A stretch of 15,536 bases of DNA, taken from NCBI GenBank assembly GCA_934177555.1, contig CAKPPL010000023.1:1-15536 (forward strand), read 5' to 3'. The position numbers and the translations under genes were made by a program. The notes under the pieces were generated by a model, which did not search any database, was not told where the DNA came from, and worked only from the letters and a program-made list of their open reading frames with translations. Below are positions 7,718 through 13,290 of this stretch, in pieces. Each line of letters starts with the position of its first letter. The stretch's first letter is position 1. This stretch comes from an uncultured Clostridia bacterium (GTDB lineage: Bacteria > Bacillota > Clostridia > TANB77 > CAG-508).

Positions 7718-7817
7718 CAGATTAATATAAAATTATTGAAAAATGGAATAACCATTGATTATAAGACGGGGAAGAGTTGGAAAAACAATTAAAGTAAACA
7801 TAACTTTACAAAAATAG
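7718..7817 (+). pseudogene. Possible decayed PASTA-like tail of the PBP gene
   Basis: Beyond the TAG, one frame reads QINIKLLKNGITIDYKTG (from 7718). After one extra G in the GGGG run at 7768-7771, another frame reads GRVGKTIKVNITLQK and stops at 7815-7817. Together they look like a PASTA-type segment (KLLKxxGI...VxVTL), the domain that follows the transpeptidase in SpoVD-type PBPs. At least two disruptions separate it from the restored PBP frame. The similarity is short and read by eye, so this is suggestive only. Confidence 0.4.
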
Positions 7818-7852
7818 AAAAAAGTGTTAAAATAATTATATTACTAATCATT

Positions 7853-7875
7853 TAATAAAGAAATTTTCTTTATTA
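7853..7875. repeat. AT-rich inverted repeat between the PBP remnant and the SSB-like gene
   Basis: TAATAAAGAAA and TTTCTTTATTA are mirror-complementary around a single central base. A hairpin is possible but is nearly all A-T and lacks a clean T tract. A TATAAT follows at 7880-7885 without a good -35 box. It may be a weak terminator or part of the promoter region of the next gene. Confidence 0.3.
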
Positions 7876-7933
7876 CACTTATAATATTAAAAAATTCTTT
7901 TATTAACTATATAGTATTTTCAGGAGGATACAT

Positions 7934-8644
7934 ATGGCAGAAAAAAAGTTCGAAAAATTGAAAAACAACAATGCGATAGCAAGAATAGAAAAAAAGTTTC
8001 CATATCGGAACATTTTTGCTGAACATAACAAAGTATACATTTCAGGAAAAATTGGAGAAAGATTCAATTTAAGCCATGAAACAAAAGGTGAAAAATTCTA
8101 TAGATCAAAAGTGATAGTAAAAAGAAAAAGTGGAATTGTAGACTATATTCCAATAATTATATCTGAAAAACTATTACCAATAGATATAGAAAATGTAATA
8201 AATAAATATATAGAGGTGGCAGGCCAATTTAGAGCATATCTAGTAAAAGACTCTATAAATGAAAGGCATCTTAATCTATATGTATATGCTACATTAATCC
8301 ATATTTGTGAAAAGGAAGAAGAATTGAATGAAAGAGAAGGAACAAATGTAATATATATTGATGGAAATTTAAGTCGTATTCCTCAATATAGAGTTACACC
8401 AACTGGTAGAGAAATATCTGATATCATGGTTAGTGTACAACGAAACTATGAGAAGATAGATTATATACCAGTGATTACTTGGAATTGTATTGCCAAGTGG
8501 ATAAAGAATAAAGAACCAAAAGAAGAGATAACTCTTTTTGGTAGAATTCAAAGTAGAAATTATCCCAAAAGGTGTAATGGAAAAGAAGTTAATAAAGAAG
8601 TATATGAAGTCTCTCTAATGGCAGTTAAACAATATGAAAGTTAA
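7934..8644 (+). CDS. SSB-like protein with OB fold(s), 236 residues
   Basis: The C-terminal half (about 138-236) follows the single-stranded DNA-binding protein pattern: IYIDGNLSRIPQYRVTPTGR, then DIMVSVQRN, DYIPVITWNCIAKW and ITLFGRIQSRNYPKR, ending YEVSLMAVK. The N-terminal half (VYISGKIGERFNLSHETKGEKFY...) looks like a second, more divergent OB fold. The protein therefore probably binds single-stranded DNA. At 236 residues it is longer than housekeeping SSB (about 110-180), and there is no acidic DDDIPF-type tail, so it is unlikely to be the main replication SSB. The ribosome binding site AGGAGGA lies seven bases before the ATG. It is a single-gene unit followed by a terminator. Confidence 0.8.
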   Translation: MAEKKFEKLKNNNAIARIEKKFPYRNIFAEHNKVYISGKIGERFNLSHETKGEKFYRSKVIVKRKSGIVDYIPIIISEKLLPIDIENVINKYIEVAGQFRAYLVKDSINERHLNLYVYATLIHICEKEEELNEREGTNVIYIDGNLSRIPQYRVTPTGREISDIMVSVQRNYEKIDYIPVITWNCIAKWIKNKEPKEEITLFGRIQSRNYPKRCNGKEVNKEVYEVSLMAVKQYES

Positions 8645-8655
8645 TAAAAGAAATA

Positions 8656-8682
8656 GAAAAGCTCTAGTTATAGAGCTTTTTC
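8656..8682 (+). terminator. Intrinsic terminator after the SSB-like gene
   Basis: GAAAAGCTCTA, loop GTTA, TAGAGCTTTTTC: a stem of about 11 bp (one T bulged) running into T residues, beginning 11 bases after the stop codon. Confidence 0.85.
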
Positions 8683-8737
8683 TATTAACAAAATATAAGT
8701 AAAAATCATACATTATATAAAAAAGGAGAGGTATTAA

Positions 8738-8863
8738 ATGGATAATGTAATAATAGAAAATATAGAATTTAAAGAAGAATTATATCAAAGAAATATAAAA
8801 GAAAATGAATTTTCAGATAATCATATTAATGGAATAGGAGATGAAACTAATGCAAATAACTAA
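8738..8863 (+). CDS. Small ORF overlapping the amidase start, 41 residues
   Basis: An unrecognised acidic peptide starting MDNVIIENIEFKEELYQRNI and ending DETNANN. The ribosome binding site AAAGGAGAGG (8723-8732) is strong. Its 3' end overlaps the beginning of the amidase gene in another frame, so ribosomes translating it would pass over the amidase start. It could be a real small protein or a leader ORF that couples amidase translation. The strong start signal is the main support. Confidence 0.5.
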   Translation: MDNVIIENIEFKEELYQRNIKENEFSDNHINGIGDETNANN

Positions 8864-9575
8864 AATGTTAGTTCCAGAAAATAAGTATTCTATAAAGTGT
8901 CCATATGAAATGACACCAGAATTTATCATAATTCATAATACAGCAAATGATGCTTCAGCAATGTCAGAAATTTCTTATATGATAGGGAATAATAATAAAG
9001 TATCATTTCATTGTGCTGTAGATAATCATAGAATTGTTCAAGGAATACCATTTAATCGTAACAGTTGGAATGCAGGAGATGGAAAAAATGGTAAAGGAAA
9101 TAGAAATGGAATTTCAATAGAAATATGTTATTCCAAATCAGGTGGTGAAGATTTTGAAGAATCTGAAAAACTTGCAGCAGAATATACAGCATATTTGCTA
9201 AAAGAATTTGGTTGGAATATAGACAAAGTAAAAAAACATGAAGATTTTTCAGGTAAACATTGCCCACATAGAACACTTGATGAAGGCTGGCAAAGATTTC
9301 TAGATATGATTAATATATTCTTAAAAGAAAAACCACAAAATGATGAAAATATAGAAAATGGAAGTGATGAAGAAGTGAGAAAATATCAAAATGGTAGTAC
9401 AACAGAAGTTGTCTATGCAGATACTGCTTGTACTAAAAGAATAGGAAGTTTGGATCCTCGAGAATTATGTGATTGTTTTGGAATATTTAATGATAGAGCT
9501 ATGGTAAGATATCAGGTTAATGGAAGTAATAATTATAAAATTGGATTTTGTAAATGGCTTGGAGGAGTAAAATAA
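8850..9575 (+). CDS. N-acetylmuramoyl-L-alanine amidase (Amidase_2 family) with C-terminal wall-binding-like domain
   Basis: Amidases of this family cut the bond between MurNAc and L-alanine in peptidoglycan with a zinc ion. Motifs seen: FIIIHNTAN (first zinc His), VSFHCAVDN, GISIEICYS (Glu), and KKHEDFSGKHCPH with the later zinc ligands. After about residue 175 a second domain begins (VRKYQNGSTTEVVYAD, then KIGFCKWLGGVK), of the kind found after amidase domains in clostridial phage-type lysins. There is no signal peptide, as in endolysins, so export would need a holin or lysis. No other phage genes are next to it, so it may be a domesticated lysin. I prefer ATG 8850 because GGAG at 8837-8840 is nine bases upstream. 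ATG 8841 in the same frame would add three residues. Confidence 0.88.
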   Translation: MQITKMLVPENKYSIKCPYEMTPEFIIIHNTANDASAMSEISYMIGNNNKVSFHCAVDNHRIVQGIPFNRNSWNAGDGKNGKGNRNGISIEICYSKSGGEDFEESEKLAAEYTAYLLKEFGWNIDKVKKHEDFSGKHCPHRTLDEGWQRFLDMINIFLKEKPQNDENIENGSDEEVRKYQNGSTTEVVYADTACTKRIGSLDPRELCDCFGIFNDRAMVRYQVNGSNNYKIGFCKWLGGVK

Positions 9576-9622
9576 TAAAGAGTGTTTTCAAAAATATTTG
9601 ACAAAATAAAAAATTATCATAT

Positions 9623-9650
9623 TTAAACTCACTTGCGAAAATAAGTTTAA
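9623..9650 (-). terminator. Hairpin downstream of the tRNA operon
   Basis: On the minus strand, TTAAACTTATTT, loop TCGC, AAGTGAGTTTAA form a 12-bp stem using G-U pairs that would be C-A mismatches on the plus strand, so it is built for minus-strand RNA. A run of six T residues follows about nine bases later. It is a likely but imperfect terminator for the tRNA genes. Confidence 0.5.
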
Positions 9651-9667
9651 TAGATAATTCTTTAAAA

Positions 9668-9742
9668 TGGCTGGGCTGGCTAGATTCGAACTAGCGCATG
9701 CCAGAGTCAAAGTCTGGTGCCTTACCGCTTGGCTACAGCCCA
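9668..9742 (-). tRNA. tRNA-Gln (anticodon TTG)
   Basis: The minus strand gives a complete cloverleaf: acceptor TGGGCTG paired with CAGCCCA, discriminator G, and an encoded CCA end. The anticodon arm is CCAGA-CTTTGAC-TCTGG with anticodon TTG, and the T arm is CTAG-TTCGAAT-CTAG. It lies 15 bases downstream of tRNA-His and probably shares its transcript. Confidence 0.95.
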
Positions 9743-9757
9743 ATATAATAAAACAAA

Positions 9758-9835
9758 TGGGGTGGAAGATGGGACTCGAACCCACGGTCTCCAGTGCCAC
9801 AAACTGGCGCGTTAACCAACTACGCCACATCCACC
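9758..9835 (-). tRNA. tRNA-His (anticodon GTG)
   Basis: The minus-strand cloverleaf has anticodon arm CCAGT-TTGTGGC-ACTGG (anticodon GTG), T arm GTGGG-TTCGAGT-CCCAT, and an encoded CCA. The extra 5' G (position -1, from base 9835) faces C73, the identity mark of tRNA-His. The acceptor GTGGATG / CTTCCAC has a U6-U67 mismatch. It is the first gene of the tRNA operon. Confidence 0.94.
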
Positions 9836-9865
9836 ATATATTACTCATTTGTGAACACATTTAAT

Positions 9866-9894
9866 ATTTTAATATGATTTTGTGGATTTGTCAA
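9866..9894 (-). promoter_or_regulatory. Sigma-A promoter of the tRNA-His/tRNA-Gln operon
   Basis: On the minus strand, TTGACA (9894-9889), a 17-base spacer and TAAAAT (9871-9866). A perfect -35 box at optimal spacing about 30 bases before tRNA-His. Confidence 0.8.
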
Positions 9895-9953
9895 GACATT
9901 TTATTCAAATTTTAAATTAATTTTGGAATAAATAAGAAAAATTACATAAAATA

Positions 9954-9985
9954 AGAAAATGTATAAAAATATATGTACATTTTCT
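9954..9985 (-). terminator. Terminator-like hairpin of the 49-residue minus-strand gene
   Basis: AGAAAATGTA and TACATTTTCT form a ten-bp stem with a 12-base loop. On the minus strand it is followed by TATTTTATG. It lies 13 bases past the small gene's stop codon, a fitting place for its terminator, though the T tract is broken. Confidence 0.5.
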
Positions 9986-9998
9986 TTGATAGATAATA

Positions 9999-10148
9999 TT
10001 AATATAAATATAATGTATCTTCTAAAGTATAAAGAACAGGTAATACATCATCAGTATTAGCTTGTAGTTTAAAAAATTTATTGCCATCTGGAGTCTTACA
10101 AACAGTTACTTTTATTTCTCCAATGACTTTTCCATTTATTGAATCCAT
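9999..10148 (-). CDS. Small minus-strand protein of unknown function, 49 residues
   Basis: The minus strand reads an ORF beginning MDSINGKVIGEIKVTVCKTP and ending in a hydrophobic stretch, VLPVLYTLEDTLYLY. The ribosome binding site AAAAGGGGGG lies seven bases before the ATG and is among the strongest in the window. The pattern of short beta-like strands (GKVIGEIKVTVCKTPDG, then KFFKLQANT) suggests a compact beta-rich domain. I do not recognise the family. Possible -10 box TATACT at 10185-10180 (minus), with no clear -35. A terminator-like hairpin follows. The plus-strand ORF over the same bases has no such start signal and is rejected. Confidence 0.7.
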   Translation of the reverse strand: MDSINGKVIGEIKVTVCKTPDGNKFFKLQANTDDVLPVLYTLEDTLYLY

Positions 10149-10248
10149 TTTAAACCCCCCTTTTCTATTCCTTACCATTAGTATAATAGCACAAAATAAG
10201 CAAATAGCTAAAAAATTATATAAAAAGTCCCAAATATTATATGAAATA

Positions 10249-10276
10249 TTTACAAAATACCAATTTTATGTTAAAT
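10249..10276 (+). promoter_or_regulatory. Possible promoter of the flavoprotein operon
   Basis: TTTACA (10249-10254), a 16-base spacer, then TTAAAT (10271-10276). Both boxes deviate from consensus. It is placed 44 bases before the flavoprotein start, with no competing candidate nearby. Confidence 0.35.
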
Positions 10277-10320
10277 TAGATAAGTAAAGGATATTAAAAA
10301 TTCAAAAGTGGAGGTAATAT

Positions 10321-11586
10321 ATGTCAAAGGTAATAGTAATAGGAGGAGGACCTGCTGGAATGATGGCAGCAATAACAGCAGCAGAAAATGGTAATGATGT
10401 AATGATAATAGAAAAAATGCCAACATTTGGAAAAAAATTACTAATTACAGGAAAAGGAAGATGTAATATAACAAGTTCACTATATATGAGTGAATTTATA
10501 AAAAATACACCAGGAAATGGAGTATTTCTTTATAGTGCATTTCAGAATTATACTAACAAAGATATAATAGAATTTTTAAGAAGACAAGGACTAGAAGTTA
10601 AAGAAGAAAGAGGAAATAGAATATTTCCTGTTACAGATAAATCAATAGATGTATTAAATTGTTTTTTAAGTAGAATAAAAGAGCTAAATATTAAATATAG
10701 ATTAAATACAAAAGTAGAAAAAATTTTAATAAAAAATAATGAAGTATTAGGAGTAAGAACAAATAAAGAAATAATACAAACAGAAAAAATAATATTAGCA
10801 ACAGGTGGAAAAAGTTATCCTTTAACAGGTTCAACAGGAGATGGATATAAAATAGCAGAAGAATTAGGACATAAAATAATACCAATAAAACCATCATTAG
10901 TACCTTTAGAAGTATACGAAAAAGATATATGTAAATCATTACAAGGGTTAAGTTTAAAAAATACAAAAATAAGATTAATAGACATAGAGAGGAATAAAGT
11001 AGTATATGAAGATTTTGGAGAAATGATTTTTACACATTTTGGAATATCAGGTCCAACTATATTAAGTAGTTCAGCACATCTAGTAAGATATAAAGGAATT
11101 GAAGAACTATTAAAAAATAAAAAAATTAAAATTAGCATAGATGTAAAACCAGCAATGACAGAAGAACAATTAGACAATAGGATTTTAAGAGACTTTAAAG
11201 AATATAAAAATAAGCAATTTAAATATAGTTTAGATAAGTTATTACCACAAAAAATGATTCCAGAGGTAATAAAATTATCAAATATAAATGAAGAAAAAAG
11301 AGTAAATGAAATAACAAAAGAAGAAAGAAAACAAATAATAAAATTATTAAAAAATTTTGAAATTACAATAAAAGGATTCAGACCAGTAGAAGAAGCGATA
11401 ATAACTAGTGGAGGAATTAATACAAAAGAAATAAATCCTAAAACAATGGAATCAAAGTTAATAAAAGGATTATATTTTGCAGGAGAAATAATTGATGTTG
11501 ATAGTTACACAGGAGGATTTAATTTACAAATAGCATATTCAACAGGATATACAGCTGGAGTACATTGTAATGATAAAGAAGGATAG
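10321..11586 (+). CDS. FAD-dependent oxidoreductase, HI0933/YhiN family, 421 residues
   Basis: This is a flavoprotein of the HI0933/YhiN (BaiN-like) family; the physiological substrate of most members is not established. The N-terminal FAD-binding Rossmann motif is VIVIGGGPAGMMAA (4-17), followed by the family signature LLITGKGRCNITS (40-52), then ILATGGKSYPLTGSTGDGY for the second FAD contact. The C-terminus has the family's closing motif GLYFAGEIIDVDSYTGGFNLQ. Length and motif order are complete. The ribosome binding site GTGGAGGT lies seven bases upstream. It is followed after three bases by the YigZ-type gene, so the two form an operon. A soluble cytoplasmic enzyme; the family call is firm, the reaction unknown. 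Confidence 0.92.
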   Translation: MSKVIVIGGGPAGMMAAITAAENGNDVMIIEKMPTFGKKLLITGKGRCNITSSLYMSEFIKNTPGNGVFLYSAFQNYTNKDIIEFLRRQGLEVKEERGNRIFPVTDKSIDVLNCFLSRIKELNIKYRLNTKVEKILIKNNEVLGVRTNKEIIQTEKIILATGGKSYPLTGSTGDGYKIAEELGHKIIPIKPSLVPLEVYEKDICKSLQGLSLKNTKIRLIDIERNKVVYEDFGEMIFTHFGISGPTILSSSAHLVRYKGIEELLKNKKIKISIDVKPAMTEEQLDNRILRDFKEYKNKQFKYSLDKLLPQKMIPEVIKLSNINEEKRVNEITKEERKQIIKLLKNFEITIKGFRPVEEAIITSGGINTKEINPKTMESKLIKGLYFAGEIIDVDSYTGGFNLQIAYSTGYTAGVHCNDKEG

Positions 11587-11589
11587 AAA

Positions 11590-12219
11590 ATGGAACAATA
11601 TAATACAATCATAAAAAGTGAAATTGAAGAATTAGTAGAAAAAAAGTCAAAATTTATAGCTAACATATTTCATGTAGAAAGTATTGAACAAGCAGATGAA
11701 AAAATAAAATTAATTAAGAAAAAATATTATGATGCAAAACATAATTGTATTGCATATAGAATAATTGAAAAAGGGCAAATACTTGAAAAATCTAGTGATG
11801 ATGGAGAGCCATCTGGGACAGCTGGTGGACCAATGCTAAATATATTACAAAAACAAAATTTATGTAATATAGTAATTATTGTAACAAGATATTTTGGTGG
11901 AATATTATTAGGAACAGGTGGACTCGTAAGAGCATATTCAGATGCTACTCAAAAAGTTATACAAAAAAGTGAAATTTACCATTTAGTTGAAGGAACAGAG
12001 ATAAAAATAACAACAGATTATACAAATTTAGAAACTTTAAAACATTATTTCAAAAAAAATGATATAAATATAACAGATGTACAATATTCTGAAAAAATAA
12101 TATTAAAAGTGATATTGGAAAAAAATAGAAAAGATATTTTAATTGAAGAAATTAAAGAAAAAATGCAAAACACTATCAAAATAGATATCTTGGAGGATAA
12201 ATATATAGAAAAAAACTAA
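11590..12219 (+). CDS. yigZ: YigZ/IMPACT family protein, 209 residues
   Basis: The bacterial YigZ family is related to the N-terminal domain of eukaryotic IMPACT, a translation-stress regulator. The bacterial role is not settled. Seen here: KSKFIANIFHVES (19-31), HNCIAYRI (51-58), the signature SSDDGEPSGTAGGPML (68-83) and ITRYFGG-like VTRYFGGILLGTGGLVRAYS (98-117), then a ferredoxin-like C-terminal domain. Length is standard for the family. The start is three bases after the flavoprotein stop, with AAGGA at 11579-11583 inside the end of that gene as ribosome binding site, so the two are translationally linked. Confidence 0.93.
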   Translation: MEQYNTIIKSEIEELVEKKSKFIANIFHVESIEQADEKIKLIKKKYYDAKHNCIAYRIIEKGQILEKSSDDGEPSGTAGGPMLNILQKQNLCNIVIIVTRYFGGILLGTGGLVRAYSDATQKVIQKSEIYHLVEGTEIKITTDYTNLETLKHYFKKNDINITDVQYSEKIILKVILEKNRKDILIEEIKEKMQNTIKIDILEDKYIEKN

Positions 12220-12257
12220 TTTAAATACAAAAAATGGAAAAAAGTTCCATAAAACTA

Positions 12258-12286
12258 TTGCAATTTTTCTTAAAGGGTATTATAAT
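12258..12286 (+). promoter_or_regulatory. Sigma-A promoter of spo0A
   Basis: TTGCAA (12258-12263), a 17-base spacer, then a perfect TATAAT (12281-12286). Transcription would start near 12293. spo0A can therefore be transcribed independently of the flavoprotein/yigZ genes. Confidence 0.75.
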
Positions 12287-12289
12287 CTA

Positions 12290-12308
12290 ACTGTAAAATA
12301 TTTACAGT
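12290..12308 (+). promoter_or_regulatory. Inverted repeat at the spo0A transcription start, possible operator
   Basis: ACTGTAAA-ATA-TTTACAGT: an eight-bp perfect inverted repeat covering the predicted start of the spo0A transcript. The position suits a repressor site or a short leader hairpin just before the AAAGGAGG ribosome binding site (12313-12320). It does not match the 0A box (TGTCGAA) or the Gram-positive LexA box. The regulator is unknown. Confidence 0.5.
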
Positions 12309-12328
12309 AGAAAAAGGAGGAAAATAAC

Positions 12329-13153
12329 TTGAAAGAAAAAATTACAGTTTTAATTGCAGATGATAATCAAGAATTTAGTATGACATTAGCTACATATTTA
12401 AAGAATCAAGATGATATGGTAGTAGTAGGGAGAGCAAAAGATGGAAATGAAGCACTAGATATGATTCCAAATTTAATGCCAGATGTAGTATTATTAGATG
12501 TTATTATGCCACATTTAGATGGTATAGGTGTTTTAGAAAAAATAAATATGATAAAAATGGTAAAAAAGCCAATTTGTATTATGCTGTCAGCAGTAGGACA
12601 AGACAAAATTACTAGAAGAGCAATAGAATTAGGAGCAGAATATTATGTTGTTAAACCATTTGATATTGAATTATTAATAACTAGAATAAGAGAGTTAAAA
12701 AATTATAAGCCAACACAAAGCAATAATTTTATTTCAAGAGAAAATACAGTAAATAAATCACAGTATATAGAAATTTCTAAAGATAAAGAAAAGAGCGAAG
12801 AAAATATAGAAGCATTAGTTACTAATGTAATTCATGAAGTAGGTGTGCCGGCTCATATTAAAGGATATCAATATTTGAGAGAAGCAATAATAATGGTTGT
12901 AAATGATATTGATGTTATTAATCAAATAACAAAGAGTTTATATCCACAAATAGCAAGTAAATTTTCAACAACTCCATCACGTGTTGAACGTGCAATACGC
13001 CATGCAATAGAAGTTGCTTGGGGTAGAGGACAACAAGATGTAGTGGAAAACATATTTGGCTATACAATTTCGGCAGCTAAAGGAAAGCCTACTAACAGCG
13101 AATTTATAGCAATGATAGCTGATAAGTTGAGATTGGAATTAAAAAGTGCATAG
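12329..13153 (+). CDS. spo0A: Sporulation master regulator Spo0A, 274 residues
   Basis: Spo0A is the response regulator that starts sporulation when phosphorylated. The receiver domain (about 5-121) has the acidic pocket D11/D12, the phospho-acceptor D57 in VVLLDVIMPHLDG, and K109 in YYVVKPF. A linker of about 35 residues follows, then the Spo0A C-terminal DNA-binding domain (about 155-274) with NVIHEVGVPAHIKGYQYLRE and the recognition helix region TTPSRVERAIRHAIEVAWGRG. All key residues are present and length matches the family. The start is TTG at 12329, supported by AAAGGAGG (12313-12320) eight bases upstream; no better ATG exists. The gene stands alone with its own promoter and terminator. 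It indicates a spore-forming lineage, though not that this strain completes sporulation. Confidence 0.97.
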   Translation: MKEKITVLIADDNQEFSMTLATYLKNQDDMVVVGRAKDGNEALDMIPNLMPDVVLLDVIMPHLDGIGVLEKINMIKMVKKPICIMLSAVGQDKITRRAIELGAEYYVVKPFDIELLITRIRELKNYKPTQSNNFISRENTVNKSQYIEISKDKEKSEENIEALVTNVIHEVGVPAHIKGYQYLREAIIMVVNDIDVINQITKSLYPQIASKFSTTPSRVERAIRHAIEVAWGRGQQDVVENIFGYTISAAKGKPTNSEFIAMIADKLRLELKSA

Positions 13154-13197
13154 AAATCAAGACAAAAGATGAATGGAGAAATACAGAGGGTTTGATC

Positions 13198-13234
13198 AAA
13201 CAGGGTGGTTTTTACGAGCCAACCTTGTTTTTTT
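13198..13234 (+). terminator. Intrinsic terminator of spo0A
   Basis: AAACAGGGTGG pairs with CCAACCTTGTTT (one bulged A, one G-U) around the loop TTTTTACGAG and runs into seven T residues. A 12-bp palindrome, GTTTGATCAAAC (13190-13201), overlaps its 5' arm and could compete with it. Confidence 0.85.
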
Positions 13235-13253
13235 GAGTTGTCAAATAAAAATT

Positions 13254-13290
13254 AAAAAACCCCAATAAAATAAATAATATCTTATTGGGG
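13254..13290 (-). terminator. Intrinsic terminator of the 365-residue minus-strand gene
   Basis: On the minus strand CCCCAATAA, a 13-base loop, TTATTGGGG, then TTTTTT (complement of the A run at 13254-13259). It is a perfect nine-bp stem with T tract, 16 bases beyond the stop codon. Confidence 0.88.

Noticed and set aside
9588..9864. ORFs on both strands running through the tRNA region
   Set aside because: They cross two complete tRNA genes and their operon promoter. They are open only by chance.
10081..10287. Plus-strand ORF of 68 residues
   Set aside because: It has no ribosome binding site and lies antisense to the 49-residue minus-strand gene, which has a very strong one.
12290..12308. 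spo0A leader repeat as a LexA (CTGT-N8-ACAG) site
   Set aside because: The spacing is nine, not eight, and LexA of Firmicutes uses a GAAC-N4-GTTC site.
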